Of a stretch of DNA of 64,000 bases, positions 10,036 to 22,480 are shown one piece after another. The notes beneath the pieces are model-generated. The model saw nothing but the letters and a program-made list of their open reading frames with translations. It did not search any database and was not told the DNA's origin. The stretch covers positions 102,803 to 166,802 of the forward strand of contig WMCF01000021.1 in the NCBI GenBank assembly GCA_009792885.1. The letters are read 5' to 3'. Each line of letters opens with the position of its first letter. The first letter of the stretch is position 1. Both the position numbers and the translations under genes were made by a program. Source of the stretch: Eremophila alpestris peregrina. Lineage: Eukaryota; Chordata; Aves; Passeriformes; Alaudidae.

Positions 10036-11218
10036 AGGATATTCAGGCATTCTACTGCACAATACACAGTGCTCTGCTTCATGTGGTCACTGTGCAGCAC
10101 AGGTTTAAACCTCAACAAGGTCTGCAAAACCAGCAACAGCCTGGGCATGTTCTGAGAACAGAAAGACACCTTTCTTTCAGTATTCTTTTTTAAATGCAAA
10201 TGAATGCTACAAACCAATTTAATGGAATTGTTGTAGAAGGTTTTAATTGAAACACAGAAAAAAAGCTGGAACAAAGCTTTCTGAACAGCTTTACTGACTA
10301 ATCTGAAGTCATCATTCATTCTCCTTCCAGACAGAGAATTTACAAAAGTGCTCCACTGATTCCAGTTATTGCACAAAAGAAAAGACAAACCCAACCAAAC
10401 AAAAATCTGAACCAAAGATTAAGCAACAATCTTTCCTCTGAAGTTCTTAAGTCTCAAATTATATTAGTGAAGTAGTTAAGAAGTAAAAAGTAGCATGTTA
10501 AAATAAGGAAGTGGGTATTTCAAGGAGGAATATTATTCCCTTAAGTTTGGTATCTTCTTGGAGCTAAAAAAATTACACTTTTTAACTTCTAAAAATTGCT
10601 TACAACTTGAAGATAAAAAAATATTGATAAAAATAATGCACTCAATTCCATAGATGACTTTGTTTAAACTAGGTCTACCTTTGAAAATTGTACATTTGAA
10701 TGTTTAAAATTAGTAGAAAGAAGTATATCAAATATAAAAATTAACTTTGTAATACTCTTTTAAAAAGTGCATTATAGTTAATTAATATATATATATATAT
10801 TTATACATACATTGCTTTTTCCCAAAATGACAGAGAGAATAGAATGGGAAAAGCCAACAAATATGGAATGGGAGATTTCATTCATTTCCAGACACACATT
10901 GCAGTTTTCTAGTGGGTAACTTTGGGAAGCATAGTAAAAGAATCCTTCAACTCTTCTCTGCTTGTTCTGAACATAATATATACTTAAATTTTCAGTGAGA
11001 AGAGGACCTTTGTGACCCATCAGTGGTACAACTGTTCTGTTTTTAAAGACTCAAGAGATTAGATACCCACAGATGAGACAGCACACACACATACAGACAT
11101 AATGCTTTGGCAGGACAGAGGAATATTTTCATGACTATTTGGCAACAGTTCAAAAGCACCAAAACCACAGTGAGCATATTTACAATCAAAAATACTCTAG
11201 ATTTAAACCAAAACCATA
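10036..11218 (-). other. NUDT19 3' UTR and downstream flank
   Basis: AT-rich DNA following the NUDT19 stop on the minus strand. An ATTAAA (10223-10218) is a possible polyadenylation signal, but it is about 1 kb from the stop and unsupported otherwise. A short (AT)n run lies at about 10785-10800. No other gene is visible. Confidence 0.5.
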
Positions 11219-11445
11219 TTATAATCTGCTATTGTAATCTGAGTTATCACACTTAATCATCAGTGGATTTATATGCTTGTATTTTGCTTGAATATTGACG
11301 TAGACAGCAAGACTGTTGATGTTTTTTATTACTATCCTGTGAAATATCCCGCCCTCTTTCATGAGATCTTCAATCTTCTTATCTGTTGACATAATTGTTT
11401 GCTTTTCTCCAGTGTAATCTGGATCTTCCGGATATAACTCATCTC
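11219..11445 (-). CDS. NUDT19: NUDT19 exon 3 with stop codon
   Basis: Follows TTTCTATCCCCAG. It encodes residues 298-372, ending NIQAKYKHINP and NSDYNSRL before TAA at 11221-11219. Human ends in SHL, so both termini fit the S-(K/R/H)-L peroxisomal signal. Confidence 0.94.
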
Positions 11446-14400
11446 CTGGGGATAGAAAAAAAGATTTAGTTATAGATTGCCAACCTTATTTTTCAGCCTT
11501 TTCATTGAATGACACTGGCAATTTTTTAGGATTTATCAGGACACGGAAATCAGTGGAAATGTATTTCGCAATGCAAAAGTAAATTGCCTCTAAACATCTT
11601 CAGATTTAAAGATAGAGCCATAAATTTGAATGTACCAGAGCTCCTGATAATATGCTATTAATATGCTGTAATAACAGCCTGGGCAAATAGGAGTTCATAT
11701 AATAGGTGGAGGACAGGACAAGCACTTCTTCATGTGTCTAAGGAAAGGAGTTAAATGTTTTGCCATCTCAAAGCATTATACTCCTGTACGAGACTGATAA
11801 TATACCCCAAATACAGAAATCCTAGAGGTCAATTGTGCCTGAAAAAAAACCAAAAGGGAAAGCATAATGAGAAGCAAACTAAGAAAAGCAGAAAATAATA
11901 AATAGTATATGCTGCTTTCCTTAACACTGCATGATTATGAAATGAGAGAGACTTAAGTAGGAGAAAGGGAGGAGGAAGAAGAGCAAGAGGCTGAGTGTAT
12001 CATTTTAGTCCAGTGCCTTATCAGCTGGAGGTGTGATACTGCAGCTGTGCTTGATTCCCTTCTCCTTACAAAGTGGTAACTGAAGTAAAGAATTCCCACT
12101 GAAAAGGCACGAACAGAAGGAGTTCTAATACATCCTTCAGGTTACACAAAGCTGAAATGCTGGAATTTCTTCACAAATACATATATGATGACAATGGTGA
12201 GACAATGAGATTATGGATAACTAAGAAGTAACTGTGCTGTCTGATCCTCTGGCTTGCCTCTGACTGCAGCCACTGTCACAACTGTGGCAAACAAGGGAGA
12301 AACAGAATGCAGTAACTTGACTTAGAAGAGAATTTTCCTTACAGTTAAGGATGGTTTATGCCATGTGGCTTCAGCACACAGCATTCAGGAAATGCTGTGT
12401 ATTTAGGAGAGCCCTCCAGCACGTCCCTACCTGGCAGCAGCTGGATGAATCCATCTGCAGCACTCAGCATCACGGGCATCCAGCGCTCACAGCCCTCGAG
12501 AGCTCGAGCAGAGCTGAACTTCTGCAGCTCCCCGAGGGAGGAGAAGTTGCACAGCCTGCACAACTCATAAAACTGAGGGGGAGGGAACCAGATCTCTTGA
12601 GACTTAAAGCGTTCGATGGCTTCAGGAGGTGATGACCACTGGAAAATAAAAACAAATTTTGAAATAGTTGTTTCAGCAGCAGATAGAAAGTCTGAATCAA
12701 CTGAAAAGTCATTTAGCAGGAAGTCTGTACAGCAAAGGAGCTAGCAACAGACTGTATCTTCTGAACACAATAAAATGTATAAACTATACCAAAGTAATAA
12801 CAAAGACATTCTTAAAATTAAAAAACATAAGCAATCTATAAAAGTTACTTTTTTTCCCCAATAAAAATTTGTATTTTACACACAGACACGCCAAGATTAA
12901 AAACTGACATTTGTTTTAGGGGCATGACTAAAAGTTTAATTAAACCAACAGAAAACATTAAACTCACTATTACCAGAGGTTGCCACTGATGCTTTGAGAA
13001 TTAGAAGTACCTCTAAACATCTGCTTCTTAGAAGCATTGTTTTCGGAGCATTAACACCCAGCTATTCATGATCATTCTGCATGTTTAAACTATTGGTAAT
13101 TTTGCTTTCATGTCACATGGTCAGTTTAATAATAGGTGCATAATCGTTTGCAGTAGATTTATGCTGTTATTAACAAAATTACAACATGAACTCTTGAAAG
13201 TAAGGTTTCAGGTACTTTTAAATTTCTGTAGCAGAATTTATTAAACAAATAAATATAGCAACATCAATAATACCAAAATTGTTAGGTAGACTTTTACAGA
13301 ACTGTCTGGTTTCTCATCTACTTCTAACTTGTAATCAAACCTTTCAGAATCCTAGAAAAACTTAAGGATCCTAATGTATCCTAATGTACCTGGCATTGAG
13401 TGCTTTTAGAGCTTCATGAAGTTTGTTACTTTTACACAATCAATTAAAAAAAAAAAAAAAAGATGAAAAAAAAGACCACCAAAATTTTTACTAGACTATT
13501 TCAACAAGTTTGCATATTACTTTAAGTATTCCAAGTAACTCCAAAAGACAAAAATTACTAGCACCTCATGCAGTCCTGGAATATACCTGGATATAGCACA
13601 TGGATCTCTCCCAGCATGCTGAGGAGATGTGACAACCCTGCACTATACTGCAGGAATGAATGCAAAAAATTGGTATTTGCCAACTGCCTTTGAAAGAGAC
13701 AGTAATTCACGGTGAAAGAGATCTGATGTGACACGGATCATGCTCAACGACCTCACAAAATGCAACAGCTGCTGCAGCTGCACCTCTGGTGATGGTGGCA
13801 GCTCCAGGTGTCCAGGGGAGAGGGGAACCATGAAGGTAAAAACTCTCTTCCCTTTCCTCACGTCTAAGGAGCTTTACCAGGAGGGCTTTGATTGATCTGG
13901 AGACATGACAATTGTGTGAGGCCTCACAGCACCTTCCAGTATCTGAAGGGTCTGCAGGGAAACTGGAAAGGGACTCTGTCAAGCAACTGTAGTGACAGGA
14001 CAAGGAGTACAATGGGTACAAATTGAAAGAGGGGACTTTTAGATTAGCTATTAGAAGGCACTTTTTTCACTGTGAGGGTGGTGGGACCCTGACAAAGGTT
14101 GCCTAGAGAAGCTGTGTGTGCCCCTGGATCTCTGGCAGTGCCCAAGGCCAGGTCGGACACTGGGGCTCGGAGCACCCTGGTCTGGTGGAAGGTGTCCTGC
14201 CCATGGCAGGGGTGGGACACGATGATCCTTAAGGTCCATTCCAACCCCTACCATTCCATGATTCTCCACCTGTTCGATATGTAAGGGCACAGTCTCGGCA
14301 GAGCCCGGGGCCGTGGGAGAAGGGCTCGGGCAGGGGCGGCCGCTCCCATCGCAGCAGCCGCCCGGCCGGGCTGTGCCGAACCCCGGGCACTCCCAGCCCC

Positions 14401-15090
14401 TCTTACCAGGACGGCTGTCACCTCCTGGTCGTCCTGCGAGACGTGGGGCGGCCGCTCCTCCAGGCAGCATAGGTAGAAAGCCGTGTCGTAGCGGCGGCCG
14501 CCGCGGCCGGCCCTGCCCACGGGCGTCAGCCAGTTGCTCCACTCGTGCAGCGCCCAGATGTTGGGCGCGCAGCGCAGGTGCCGGCACAGCCGCAGGAAGC
14601 AGGACGCGTCCTCCCGCACCCGGCGCCGCCACTCCTCGAGCTCGGCGGCGGGCGGCAGGCGGTCGGCGGGCAGCGGCGGGGCCGGCCCGCGCCCCGGCAC
14701 CAGCAGCAGGATCCCCGCCTCCTCGAAGGTCTCCCTGAGAGCGCAGATGCGGAAGGCGACTTCCCCCGGCAGCTGCGAGCCCGGGCTCTCCCGGTCGGTG
14801 GCGAAGATCGGGGCGCGGCTGCCGCCGGGCGGCGGCGGCTTCACGGCGCCCAGCCCGCAGTGCGGCGAGGCGGGCAGCAGCCCCAGCCACTCGGCGGAGA
14901 AATCCGCCGGCTCCGCCAGCCCGCCCGGGAACACGTGGGCGCCGGGCATGAAGCCGCTGCGGGAGCTCCGGCGCAGCAGCAGCAGCTCGTAGTCGAAGCG
15001 GCCGAGCGGCGAGCGCGGCGGCCGGCCCGGGGTGCCCGCCGCCAGCAGCAGCGTGGCCGCCTCCCGCCAGTGCCGCAGCCGCGGGTTCAT
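11219..15090 (-). CDS. NUDT19: NUDT19, peroxisomal CoA/acyl-CoA diphosphatase (Nudix family), 3 exons
   Basis: Nudix hydrolase that cleaves CoA and CoA esters to 3',5'-ADP and (acyl-)phosphopantetheine in peroxisomes (family knowledge). Exons 14407-15090, 12431-12638 and 11219-11445 join in frame to 372 residues plus TAA; human is about 375. The protein starts MNPRLRHWREAATLLLAAG and carries GFMPGAHVFPGG at 46-57. The Nudix core is ALRETFEEAG (residues 117-126), with R119, E120, E123 and E124 as the expected REXXEEXG residues. Conserved blocks IWALHEWSNWLTP and YDTAFYLCCLEE follow. Exon 2 encodes WSSPPEAIERFKSQEIWFPP and exon 3 GDELYPEDP, IMSTDKKIEDLMKEG and FHRIV. The C-terminus is SRL, a type 1 peroxisomal targeting signal variant. 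The first in-frame ATG is at 15090; upstream in-frame codons contain no ATG. Confidence 0.95.
11446..12430 (-). other. NUDT19 intron 2
   Basis: About 1 kb with no recognisable repeat or coding sequence. A purine-rich patch lies at about 11940-11995. Confidence 0.7.
12431..12638 (-). CDS. NUDT19: NUDT19 exon 2
   Basis: 208 nt between TTTTTATTTTCCAG and GTAGGG. It encodes residues 229-297, including QFYELCRLCNFSSLGELQKF and ALEGCERWMPVMLSAADGF, close to human FYEVRRLANFASLSDLHKF and ALEGLERWLPIILLTADG. Confidence 0.95.
12639..13889 (-). other. NUDT19 intron 1, part without recognised elements
   Basis: AT-rich, with an A16 run at about 13446-13461. Nothing coding is recognisable. Confidence 0.6.
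13890..14265 (+). repeat. CR1 LINE 3' end, plus strand, in NUDT19 intron 1
   Basis: Collinear with the CR1 3' region. It has CCTTCCAGTATCTGAAGGG, then GTAGTGACAGGACAAGGAG, CACTGTGAGGGTGGTGGGAC and CATGGCAGGGGTGGGACACG, and ends AACCCCTACCATTCCATGAT. The terminal CATGATTCT is typical of CR1 3' ends. It lies about 140 bp from NUDT19 exon 1, antisense to the gene. Confidence 0.9.
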
Positions 15091-15260
15091 CTCGGCGAGG
15101 CGCAGGGCGCTGGAGCAGCCGCGCTCCCGCAGCTCGGCCCCGCGGCACCGCCGCCTGCCCCCCGGAGGAGCCACTGCAGCCGCGGGGCGGGCCCGGGGGA
15201 GGGCCGCAGGAGGCGGGACAGCGCCGGCATGCCTCGGCCCCCCTCAGCCCTGAGCCGGTA
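14290..15260. promoter_or_regulatory. CpG-rich island covering NUDT19 exon 1 and promoter
   Basis: Base composition changes sharply at about 14290 and again at about 15260, with dense CpG in between. The stretch covers the coding exon 1 and about 170 bp upstream of the ATG, where the minus-strand promoter should lie. No TATA box is evident. CpG density was judged by eye. Confidence 0.7.
14407..15090 (-). CDS. NUDT19: NUDT19 exon 1 (coding part)
   Basis: 684 nt, 228 codons, with very high GC and many CpG. It holds the whole Nudix signature. It ends EVTAVL at a GTAAGA donor (14406-14401). Long open frames on the other strand and in another minus frame are by-products of the GC-rich composition. 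Confidence 0.95.
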
Positions 15261-17002
15261 AGTAGCGAGTGTCCTCGGGGCTAAAGCTTAGGGAAATGCA
15301 GAGGGTGTGAGGCAGCGCCGGCCGGGAGAAACGAGGCGATGGCTTTAGGTGGCTCGGGAAGCTGTGGCTTGGGGTAGCTCGCGCTTCCCGGGGGCTCACA
15401 GCACCGAGTGTGTTTTGCACCACAAGGTGTAAATGCCGAGGAGCTCCCGAGGAGCCCAGAACCTGCCTGAGCAAGGAAGGGTCTGTGGTTACAGCCCCGG
15501 GAGTCAGCACGGGGTCAGGAGCCAAGGACTCGGATTTGTGTCGGTAATACTGCTGCTGACCCGCCAGCTGGCCTCACAGAAATCTCCTTATCTCAATTCC
15601 ACTGCAAGCCATGCTGACAGCAAAAGCCATGTTAGGTCTGTAGTTAAACGTGACATTTGTCAAGTTGTTTGAATTTATTCTAGTACATTCCAAACGGGAA
15701 GAGTATGTAGAATTTTAGTTAATGATTATACAACTCTTCTGTTTTGAGGTTTTTAAGTACCTTGTTACCTGAAAAAAAAAATTATTCAGCAAGGTAGCAA
15801 AACCGTGAAAGGTTCTTTGAACCTTTAGGAAGCATTTTGTTAATTGATTTTGATTCCTCGATTTTCTTTAATTTGTGAGAAATTTAAGCCGAAAAAAAGC
15901 TGATGACACGGGTTGAAAAGTTTTGCAAGAATGGTGTTTGCATGTAACATGGAACATTCTTCTCCCATCCATAATCCTTCTCTTGCCAGATTGCATTTGG
16001 CAAAATACCCACGTACCTGTACATGCTTCTGACAACCTCTCGATTTTATATTTGAGCTTGTACTTGATGCCTATGAGATGTGTGTCACTGGAACTGAAAC
16101 GAACTGAAATGAAGTTTAGAAGCAGCTGAAGCAGTGGGATGCTGGATCATGCCAATTGACAGATCCAAAACTGACCTTGAGGGGTGCCCAGATAAGCTGG
16201 GCCATGAGCTCTCCCTGGTGCTTGGCTGCAGTGGGCAGAGCAGCTCAGCCAAGGTAGCTGCTGCTGCTGAAATGAATGGTCAGACAACAGACAGGCCTGC
16301 TGCCCTCTCCTGCCCTTGCTTATCACCGAGTATACAAGCAAAACTATTGATATCTTGTAACCTGAGCAGCCCTTTTCTCACTAATTTAATAATTTTTGCT
16401 CATCAGTAATTACCACCTTAGGCAGTTGAAGCACAAGGCTCATTTTTTTGTTGCTTTCTACTGAGGCACTTGAATCTAAAACCATGACATTAATCTTGAT
16501 ATTTGTTTGCCTTTTGCACTCTTTGTGTAGTTAACCATTTCACTGCATTAAGCATGCATCTTGTTAGGAATGTGCTTTGCCTAAAAGCTGCTTTACTGGT
16601 GAGATATTAATAAACTACTGAGGTTTTTCAAGATTTTACATCCAATGAGCTTGATAGCTGATCAAAAAGATTTAAGGTCTATTATGTCAGATCATTTCAG
16701 TAGAAAGGCATTTTAAGTAGAAAGTACTCATGTACCAATAATGAATGTAATCGCTTTCAAATCAGCTATAATACCAACACATACAAAACTGTCTAACAAT
16801 GGCAAAAATGCAACATCTGATAGCCCTGGAACATAGTTTCAGAACATATCTAGGGAAATGTGATACCAGAGAATAGCCATGATTATAGTGTTATCTTAAG
16901 TTTCTAACTGGAATGTTTGTTTGGGGTTTTTTATCTTGGACAGTCTAAGGGCTCACAAGTGCCAGTATGTAAAACAGGGATACCCTGGCAAACAAAGCAT
17001 AG
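15261..17002. other. Intergenic DNA upstream of NUDT19
   Basis: No conserved coding frame, RNA gene or clear repeat seen. The open frames present are short. Confidence 0.6.
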
Positions 17003-17441
17003 GATCATAGAATGGTCTGGGTTGGAAGAGACTTTAAAGATCACCTGGTCCCCCCTCTGTTGTGAGCAGGGGCACCTTCCACTATCCCAGGTTGTGCCAA
17101 GTCCTGTCCAGCCTGGCCTTGGACACTGCCAGGGATCCAGGGGCAGCCACAGCTTCTCTGGGCAACCTGTTCAAGTGCCTCGTTGCCCTCACAGGGAACG
17201 ATTTCTTCCCAATATCCCATCTGAGCCTACTCTCTGTCAATGTGAAGCCATTCCCCCTTGTCACTCCAGGCCCTTGTAAATTGTTTCTCTCCATCTTTCT
17301 TGCAGGCTCCCTTCAGGCACTGGAAGGGCACAATTAGGTCACCCTGAAATTCTCCAGGCTGAACAATCCTAGTTTTCTCTCAGCCTTTCCTCATAGCAGA
17401 GGTGCTTTATCCCCCTGATCAACCTGGTGGCTTCCTCTGGT
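17003..17441 (-). repeat. CR1 LINE 3' part, minus strand
   Basis: The plus strand starts ATCATAGAATGGTCTGGGTT and continues GTCCAGCCTGGCCTTGGACA, CTCTGGGCAACCTGTTCAAG and GGCACTGGAAGGGCACAATT. It ends near CCCCCTGATCAACCTGGTGG. This is the reverse complement of a CR1 3' end of about 440 bp. Confidence 0.92.
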
Positions 17442-19169
17442 TTGTTGACATCCACTGGTGTTAGACCTTGCAGATGTGATTCTGTGGGCACTCTGCAGGG
17501 CAGTGGAAATGGGATGTGTGGCTGTCACAGTGCTGTGGCCTCAGACACCCAGAGAATGCCAGGGCTGGGCTCACAGCTCTGTTCAGGACTGAGCTCAGCC
17601 AACTGCAAGCTAAGGTAGATTCCCTACTCCATTTGCTGCATTTTCCCCACACAGTTCTGGAGTATATAAGTTACCTGTTAAGAAGGTGTCATTCCTTACC
17701 TGAGGGTCAGCAGATTCACCCAATTGCTGGCAGTTTTTCTGACTTCCTTTCAGAATTGTCTTAGGAAGAGTGGTTCAGTATCCATTCACTGCAAAGCTGA
17801 AGTCACCTCATGTGGAATTGCAGGAGCATGTGTCTTTAACTGACCCAGTTATCAGGACTGGAGGTTGCAGGAGGTTCTGAGAATGAGCACTCAGAAACTC
17901 TGTGAGCAAAGATAAAGGATGCAAAGGGATGCTTTGCTCTCTTTCAGTTTCCTGCTAAGAAAGGCAAAGGATCAGCTGGGTGTTTATCTGCCCCCCTCAA
18001 AGTTTTAGCTGACTTGCTGGAGGTAGCTTACATGGATATAGAACAAGTGTTAAAGGCAAATTAGATGTAAGGTTATCTATAGTGCATGTTTCTTCATCTC
18101 CAACTGAGATTTTTTTTCTTCAATGTATTCTGCTAGAATGCAGAGTTTATCTCACTTGTATTAAATATTAAATAGCTTTATGAGTGATTTCAGAAAAAAA
18201 GAGAAAATATGAGAAAATCTATCACTATTTCTAAACCAAGCACACCAGTCTATTGCATTGCTGTGTGGAAGGATTCCAGCACAAGGACATTATGCTTTTA
18301 GGGCTGGGAATACAGGACACTTTGTGTGGAGAGAAGGCTCCCCATAGCAAGAATTAGTTAGATCCATGTGTGACACTCAGTCAGATGTAACAGAAGGCTA
18401 AAGAGTCAGAGGTCCCCTCCAAATCAAATAGTTAAATAAGAAAAAAAGTTGTTTTTGCTAAACAGTTAAGAATTCAGCTGTCTTTCATGCTTCCTGTATG
18501 CCAGAACATACAATTGTTTACTTAATGGACCCCAAATACTTTTGTATTTCAGGTTGTTTTCAAAACCAGATTGTGTTGTATTGAAAGATAAACCCTCCTG
18601 AGTGATGCAAAAGATGCATTAAATGAAATACCTTAAGATTATTGCACTGATAATAATTCTTTGTGGCATCATTTGTCAGCAATGTAGAGGTTACTTCAAC
18701 ATTTTTCTCCACAGTTCAGTTACTGCTTACAAGAAAAAGCCTAAGTTTGTTTAAAAAAAGAAAGGTTTAGGTCACTAGATATATAGAAATGATTGTTAAA
18801 TTAATTCTGGGAGTTTTTTGTATGTGGTAAGGCTACTTAGCAATAGAATTACTTCATTCCTTATATTACATCATTGCATAAATTATTTTGCCCAGACAGG
18901 TCAGTGCAGATCTCACCACTGTAATAATTAATTTCAGATGAAAAACAAGGTCCACCAATATTTCATAGTTTAGTTTAGTTTACATGCTGGCCTGTGAGTT
19001 GGAGATGATTACACTAAGTCAGTTCTTGATTTAATTTAGATGCATCTTTGTTCCCATGCACATGCAGTGTCTACAGTAATGAGTTGTGACAACTTCAAGT
19101 ATCAAAAAATGCAGAGGTTTCATGAGGTTTGTCTACTGCTTCTTAAATGGGCTTATTTTACAGTATTGT
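17442..19169. other. Intergenic DNA
   Basis: AT-rich, no recognised feature. Confidence 0.6.
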
Positions 19170-19305
19170 AGAATCACAGAATCATTTAGGTTGGAAAAAA
19201 ACCCCAAGATCATTGAGTCCAACCACGAACCCAGCAGTGCCAAGTCCACCACTAAACCATGGCCCCAAGTGCCCCATCCACACATCTTTTAATTGCCTCC
19301 AGCTA
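19170..19305 (-). repeat. CR1 LINE 3' end fragment, minus strand
   Basis: GAATCACAGAATCATTTAGG, then GAGTCCAACCACGAACCCAG and CACCACTAAACCATGGCCCC. It is the same subfamily as the copy at 2739-2905. Confidence 0.82.
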
Positions 19306-22062
19306 TTTCAAGTGGTATTTCAAATACCTCCAGGTCACTTGCAAATGACATGCTAAAGCTTTTAGATTGCTTAGCTCATATAATATCAACAAATAGGCAG
19401 ACTTCATAATTAATATAAAAAGTAAATAGATTATTCACTGTATAGGTTTTCAAGTATTGTTTCCAAATTGTGAATAAATGTCACATGTAGGAAATGTAGG
19501 TTTATGATTATAACACCATTATATAGATGGACTAAAAAGAAAAATTAAACAGCTAACTTCATACAAAATGATATTCCAACAAATTAGGCAGATGAGAAAA
19601 CTGGGTTACAGATAGTATTAACAACTGGAATTGTTCTACTTCCAGCAGACACGTAATGGATTACATGTTTTATGGAAATGGAAATTACTGTTCTAATTCT
19701 GCAGATTTTAGTTATGTGAATAGTTTTCACACATGTAATTTCTTGCCATACTGCGCACTGGTGGCTTGTTTGAGGAATCATTTGGAGCACACCTTCCAAG
19801 ACCCTGAATTCAAATGTGTATATCTTAAATTACACCTGCAATTAGCATATTAGGTTAAGTTACTAAGGGAGTATCATGTTTGCTGTCTCTGGCAGTCCTA
19901 AGTCATTTTATATGGTATAAATAGTTAAGTATTTTCTTTTGGTTTTTTTTTTCTTATTTCCCCTTTCTTGTTTGTTCCCCCCCCTCCCCCCCGCCAAGGT
20001 TTATGCTATTTTTGTATAGATTTTTCTGGATCATACAAAGGCATTGCATTTGAATTTTTTTTCCCAAGACAATTATAGATGACTGTAAGATAGGAGGTTT
20101 ACTATTCCTTCAAAAGCCTCATGATTTTTAATGTCAGTTTTTTGGCTGTGTGGTTTCTTAGTGCTGTGGCACATCAGTGAGTTCAACTGTGTGTGTAATT
20201 TGAACATTTGTGTGAGACAGACTTGACTGATCAGAGACTCCAGTGATAATTTCATGCACAGTGGAAATGATCAAAACAACAGACCACATTTATACCACAA
20301 CTGTGACTTCCATTTCTGTGCAGCTGCATTACCTAGCTTTGAGAGGCTTTGTGAGTTTGATTACTTTGGTGGAGATTTAAGTATATGATAAATAATGTCA
20401 TGCAGTGCAGTGTAAATAAAACATACAATTCAAGGGAAGAGAACAAAACAAAAACCCACCTGAGCCTGTGGAGGGGTGAGAAGTGAGTTTTTGTCACTCT
20501 GGTAAATCCCAGCAGATATTCTCACAAATGACTGGAACTGAGCAATAAACACAAATGCAATTGGTGAGTGGCTCTGTGGTGACCGTTTCAGAGAGGTTGA
20601 TTGGATTTGTGTTTGCCAGGTGGTTTGTGCTCACATTGCTCCCAGCATAAACTGGTGCTGGGCTGGCTGGGAGGATCCACCAGAGCCTCCCTGCTGGGTA
20701 AATGCCATTTAAAGGTGACTTCTCACCTTCCCACAGTTCAGCAGTGGCAGTTGCTAAAGCCACATCCCACCTCCAGCCACTACCTCAGCAGCAGGCTATA
20801 AGGATGGGTGATGGAATCCAGCCATGTGGGACTGCCTTCTCCCAGGAGAAAGTCATTTGTATTGTGAGACTGAGGGAGATAAGGATTGTCTTTGGTAAAA
20901 TGGATAACAACGTGCAGCAAATAAAAATATTTTTACTCTTACTCTGTAGTTAGTAAGAGAATGGATAGTCAGCTCCACTCAGGGATATTTTATATCCTCT
21001 GTCCCATTGTGCACAAGATACTCCTTTTTTTTATAGAGAAGCTGTAGTTTAGCATTGGGATGCTGTTGTATATAACAAAAAGCAAATTTTGGTATTTACT
21101 ACATACATCTATCTCCTTTCCTTTTTTTGTTCTCCCCTAAACATGTGGATAATTTGATATGAAAGACATTCTTTTTCTAATCTCACTTTTATTGTACACT
21201 TACTGTAGCAAATGCTGCTCACGTGTGAACTATTTTGTCCAGATCTCTTCCTGCATTAAAAGACTTACATAATCGTATTGAGAGAAAGCACTTAGAGATC
21301 TGTAATCCACTGGTCTTACTGAATGACTTTTTACATAATGAAAATCTGTGAAGGGTAAATATGTTGACCAGGAGTTTCATTAGCACTTAAAGAGAAGGTA
21401 TTTCTGGAAAGCAAACATAAACAACACAAACCTTCCAGAGAAGGAAAAGCAAGCATGTAACCAATCCTCTCTATGAACAATAAGCACGTTTAATTTTTAA
21501 TCTGAAAGCTAATTACATCAGTCATTCAGTCCAGTTTTAAATAATTGCATTACTGTAAAAACTGCTTTCATACTTATATGAAGAATTTTGAAATGAATTT
21601 TATATTCCTAGTGCTGAAGTTTGATGTTACATTGTTTGCAACATCAGGAGAATCACTTTAATTATGGTCCTATGTTCCTTTTGTTAATGAGCTAGAGAAA
21701 TGTAATAGGTTTTTATGGTGCTAAACTGGAAATCCTGGAATGAGATTACAAAGCACTGCATTTAACAGACTCAGTTCTGATGGTTTGATACAACTGTTGA
21801 TCATTGTTGCTACCAACAGCACAGGACCAAGTTTCACACTCCTTAGGTCGCGTATGTCTTTTGCTAAAGTAAATGCCAGCTTTGCTGGCTGAGAGAGACA
21901 GAGTTTGGATCCCAACACAAGAAGAATCCAATTGGTAGTTCAGTCCAGTCTGGTTTTTGGGTTGTCCAAGCCAATGGTTGTGTACTTAACACTGGACAAC
22001 CAGTGCTGAAGGCAGAATCATCTGTTAGCCTAAAAGCTATATTAATATTCCAGCTTTTCAAA
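19306..22062. other. Intergenic DNA
   Basis: No gene recognised. A C-rich simple stretch lies at about 19977-19993. Confidence 0.6.
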
Positions 22063-22480
22063 GAGTCAGAGAATGGTTTGAGTTGGAAGAGACCTTTAAG
22101 ATCATCTGGTTTCAGCCCCTGCCATGGGCTGATTGTGCCAAGCCCTGTCCATCCTGGCCTGGAACATTTCCAGGGATGGGACAGCTACAGCTCCTCTGGG
22201 CATCCTGTGCCAGGGACTCCCCACCCTCCCAGGGAACAATTCCTCCCCAGTATCTCATCTCAACCAGCTTCTCAGTGTTATTAATCCCCCTTGTGACTCC
22301 ATCCCTTGGAAACAGGCTCTCTCCATCTTTCTTGCAGGCTCCCTTCAGGCACTGGAAGGGCACAATTAGGTCATCCCAAAGTTTGTCTTCTGCAGCTGAA
22401 CAATTGCAATTTTCTCAGCCTTTCCTCAGCAGAGATGCTTTATCCCCCTGATCAAATTTGTGGCCTCCTCTGGACCTGCA
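22063..22480 (-). repeat. CR1 LINE 3' part, minus strand
   Basis: The plus strand has GAGTCAGAGAATGGTTTGAG, then AAGATCATCTGG, CTTGCAGGCTCCCTTCAGGC and TTTATCCCCCTGATCAA. It matches the copy at 17003-17441 closely over the far part and belongs to the same subfamily. Confidence 0.92.

Noticed and set aside
14051..15148. 365-codon minus-strand frame overlapping NUDT19
   Set aside because: It is a shifted frame over exon 1 running into intron 1 and a CR1. The Nudix motif and homology are in the other frame.
15091..15174. 28-residue N-terminal extension of NUDT19
   Set aside because: The extension would have to start at a GTG. The first ATG (15090) matches the start of the family.
14545..15261. 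Long plus-strand open frame (238 codons) opposite NUDT19
   Set aside because: It is antisense to NUDT19 exon 1. High GC removes stop codons, and the protein is low-complexity Arg/Ala/Gly with no domain.
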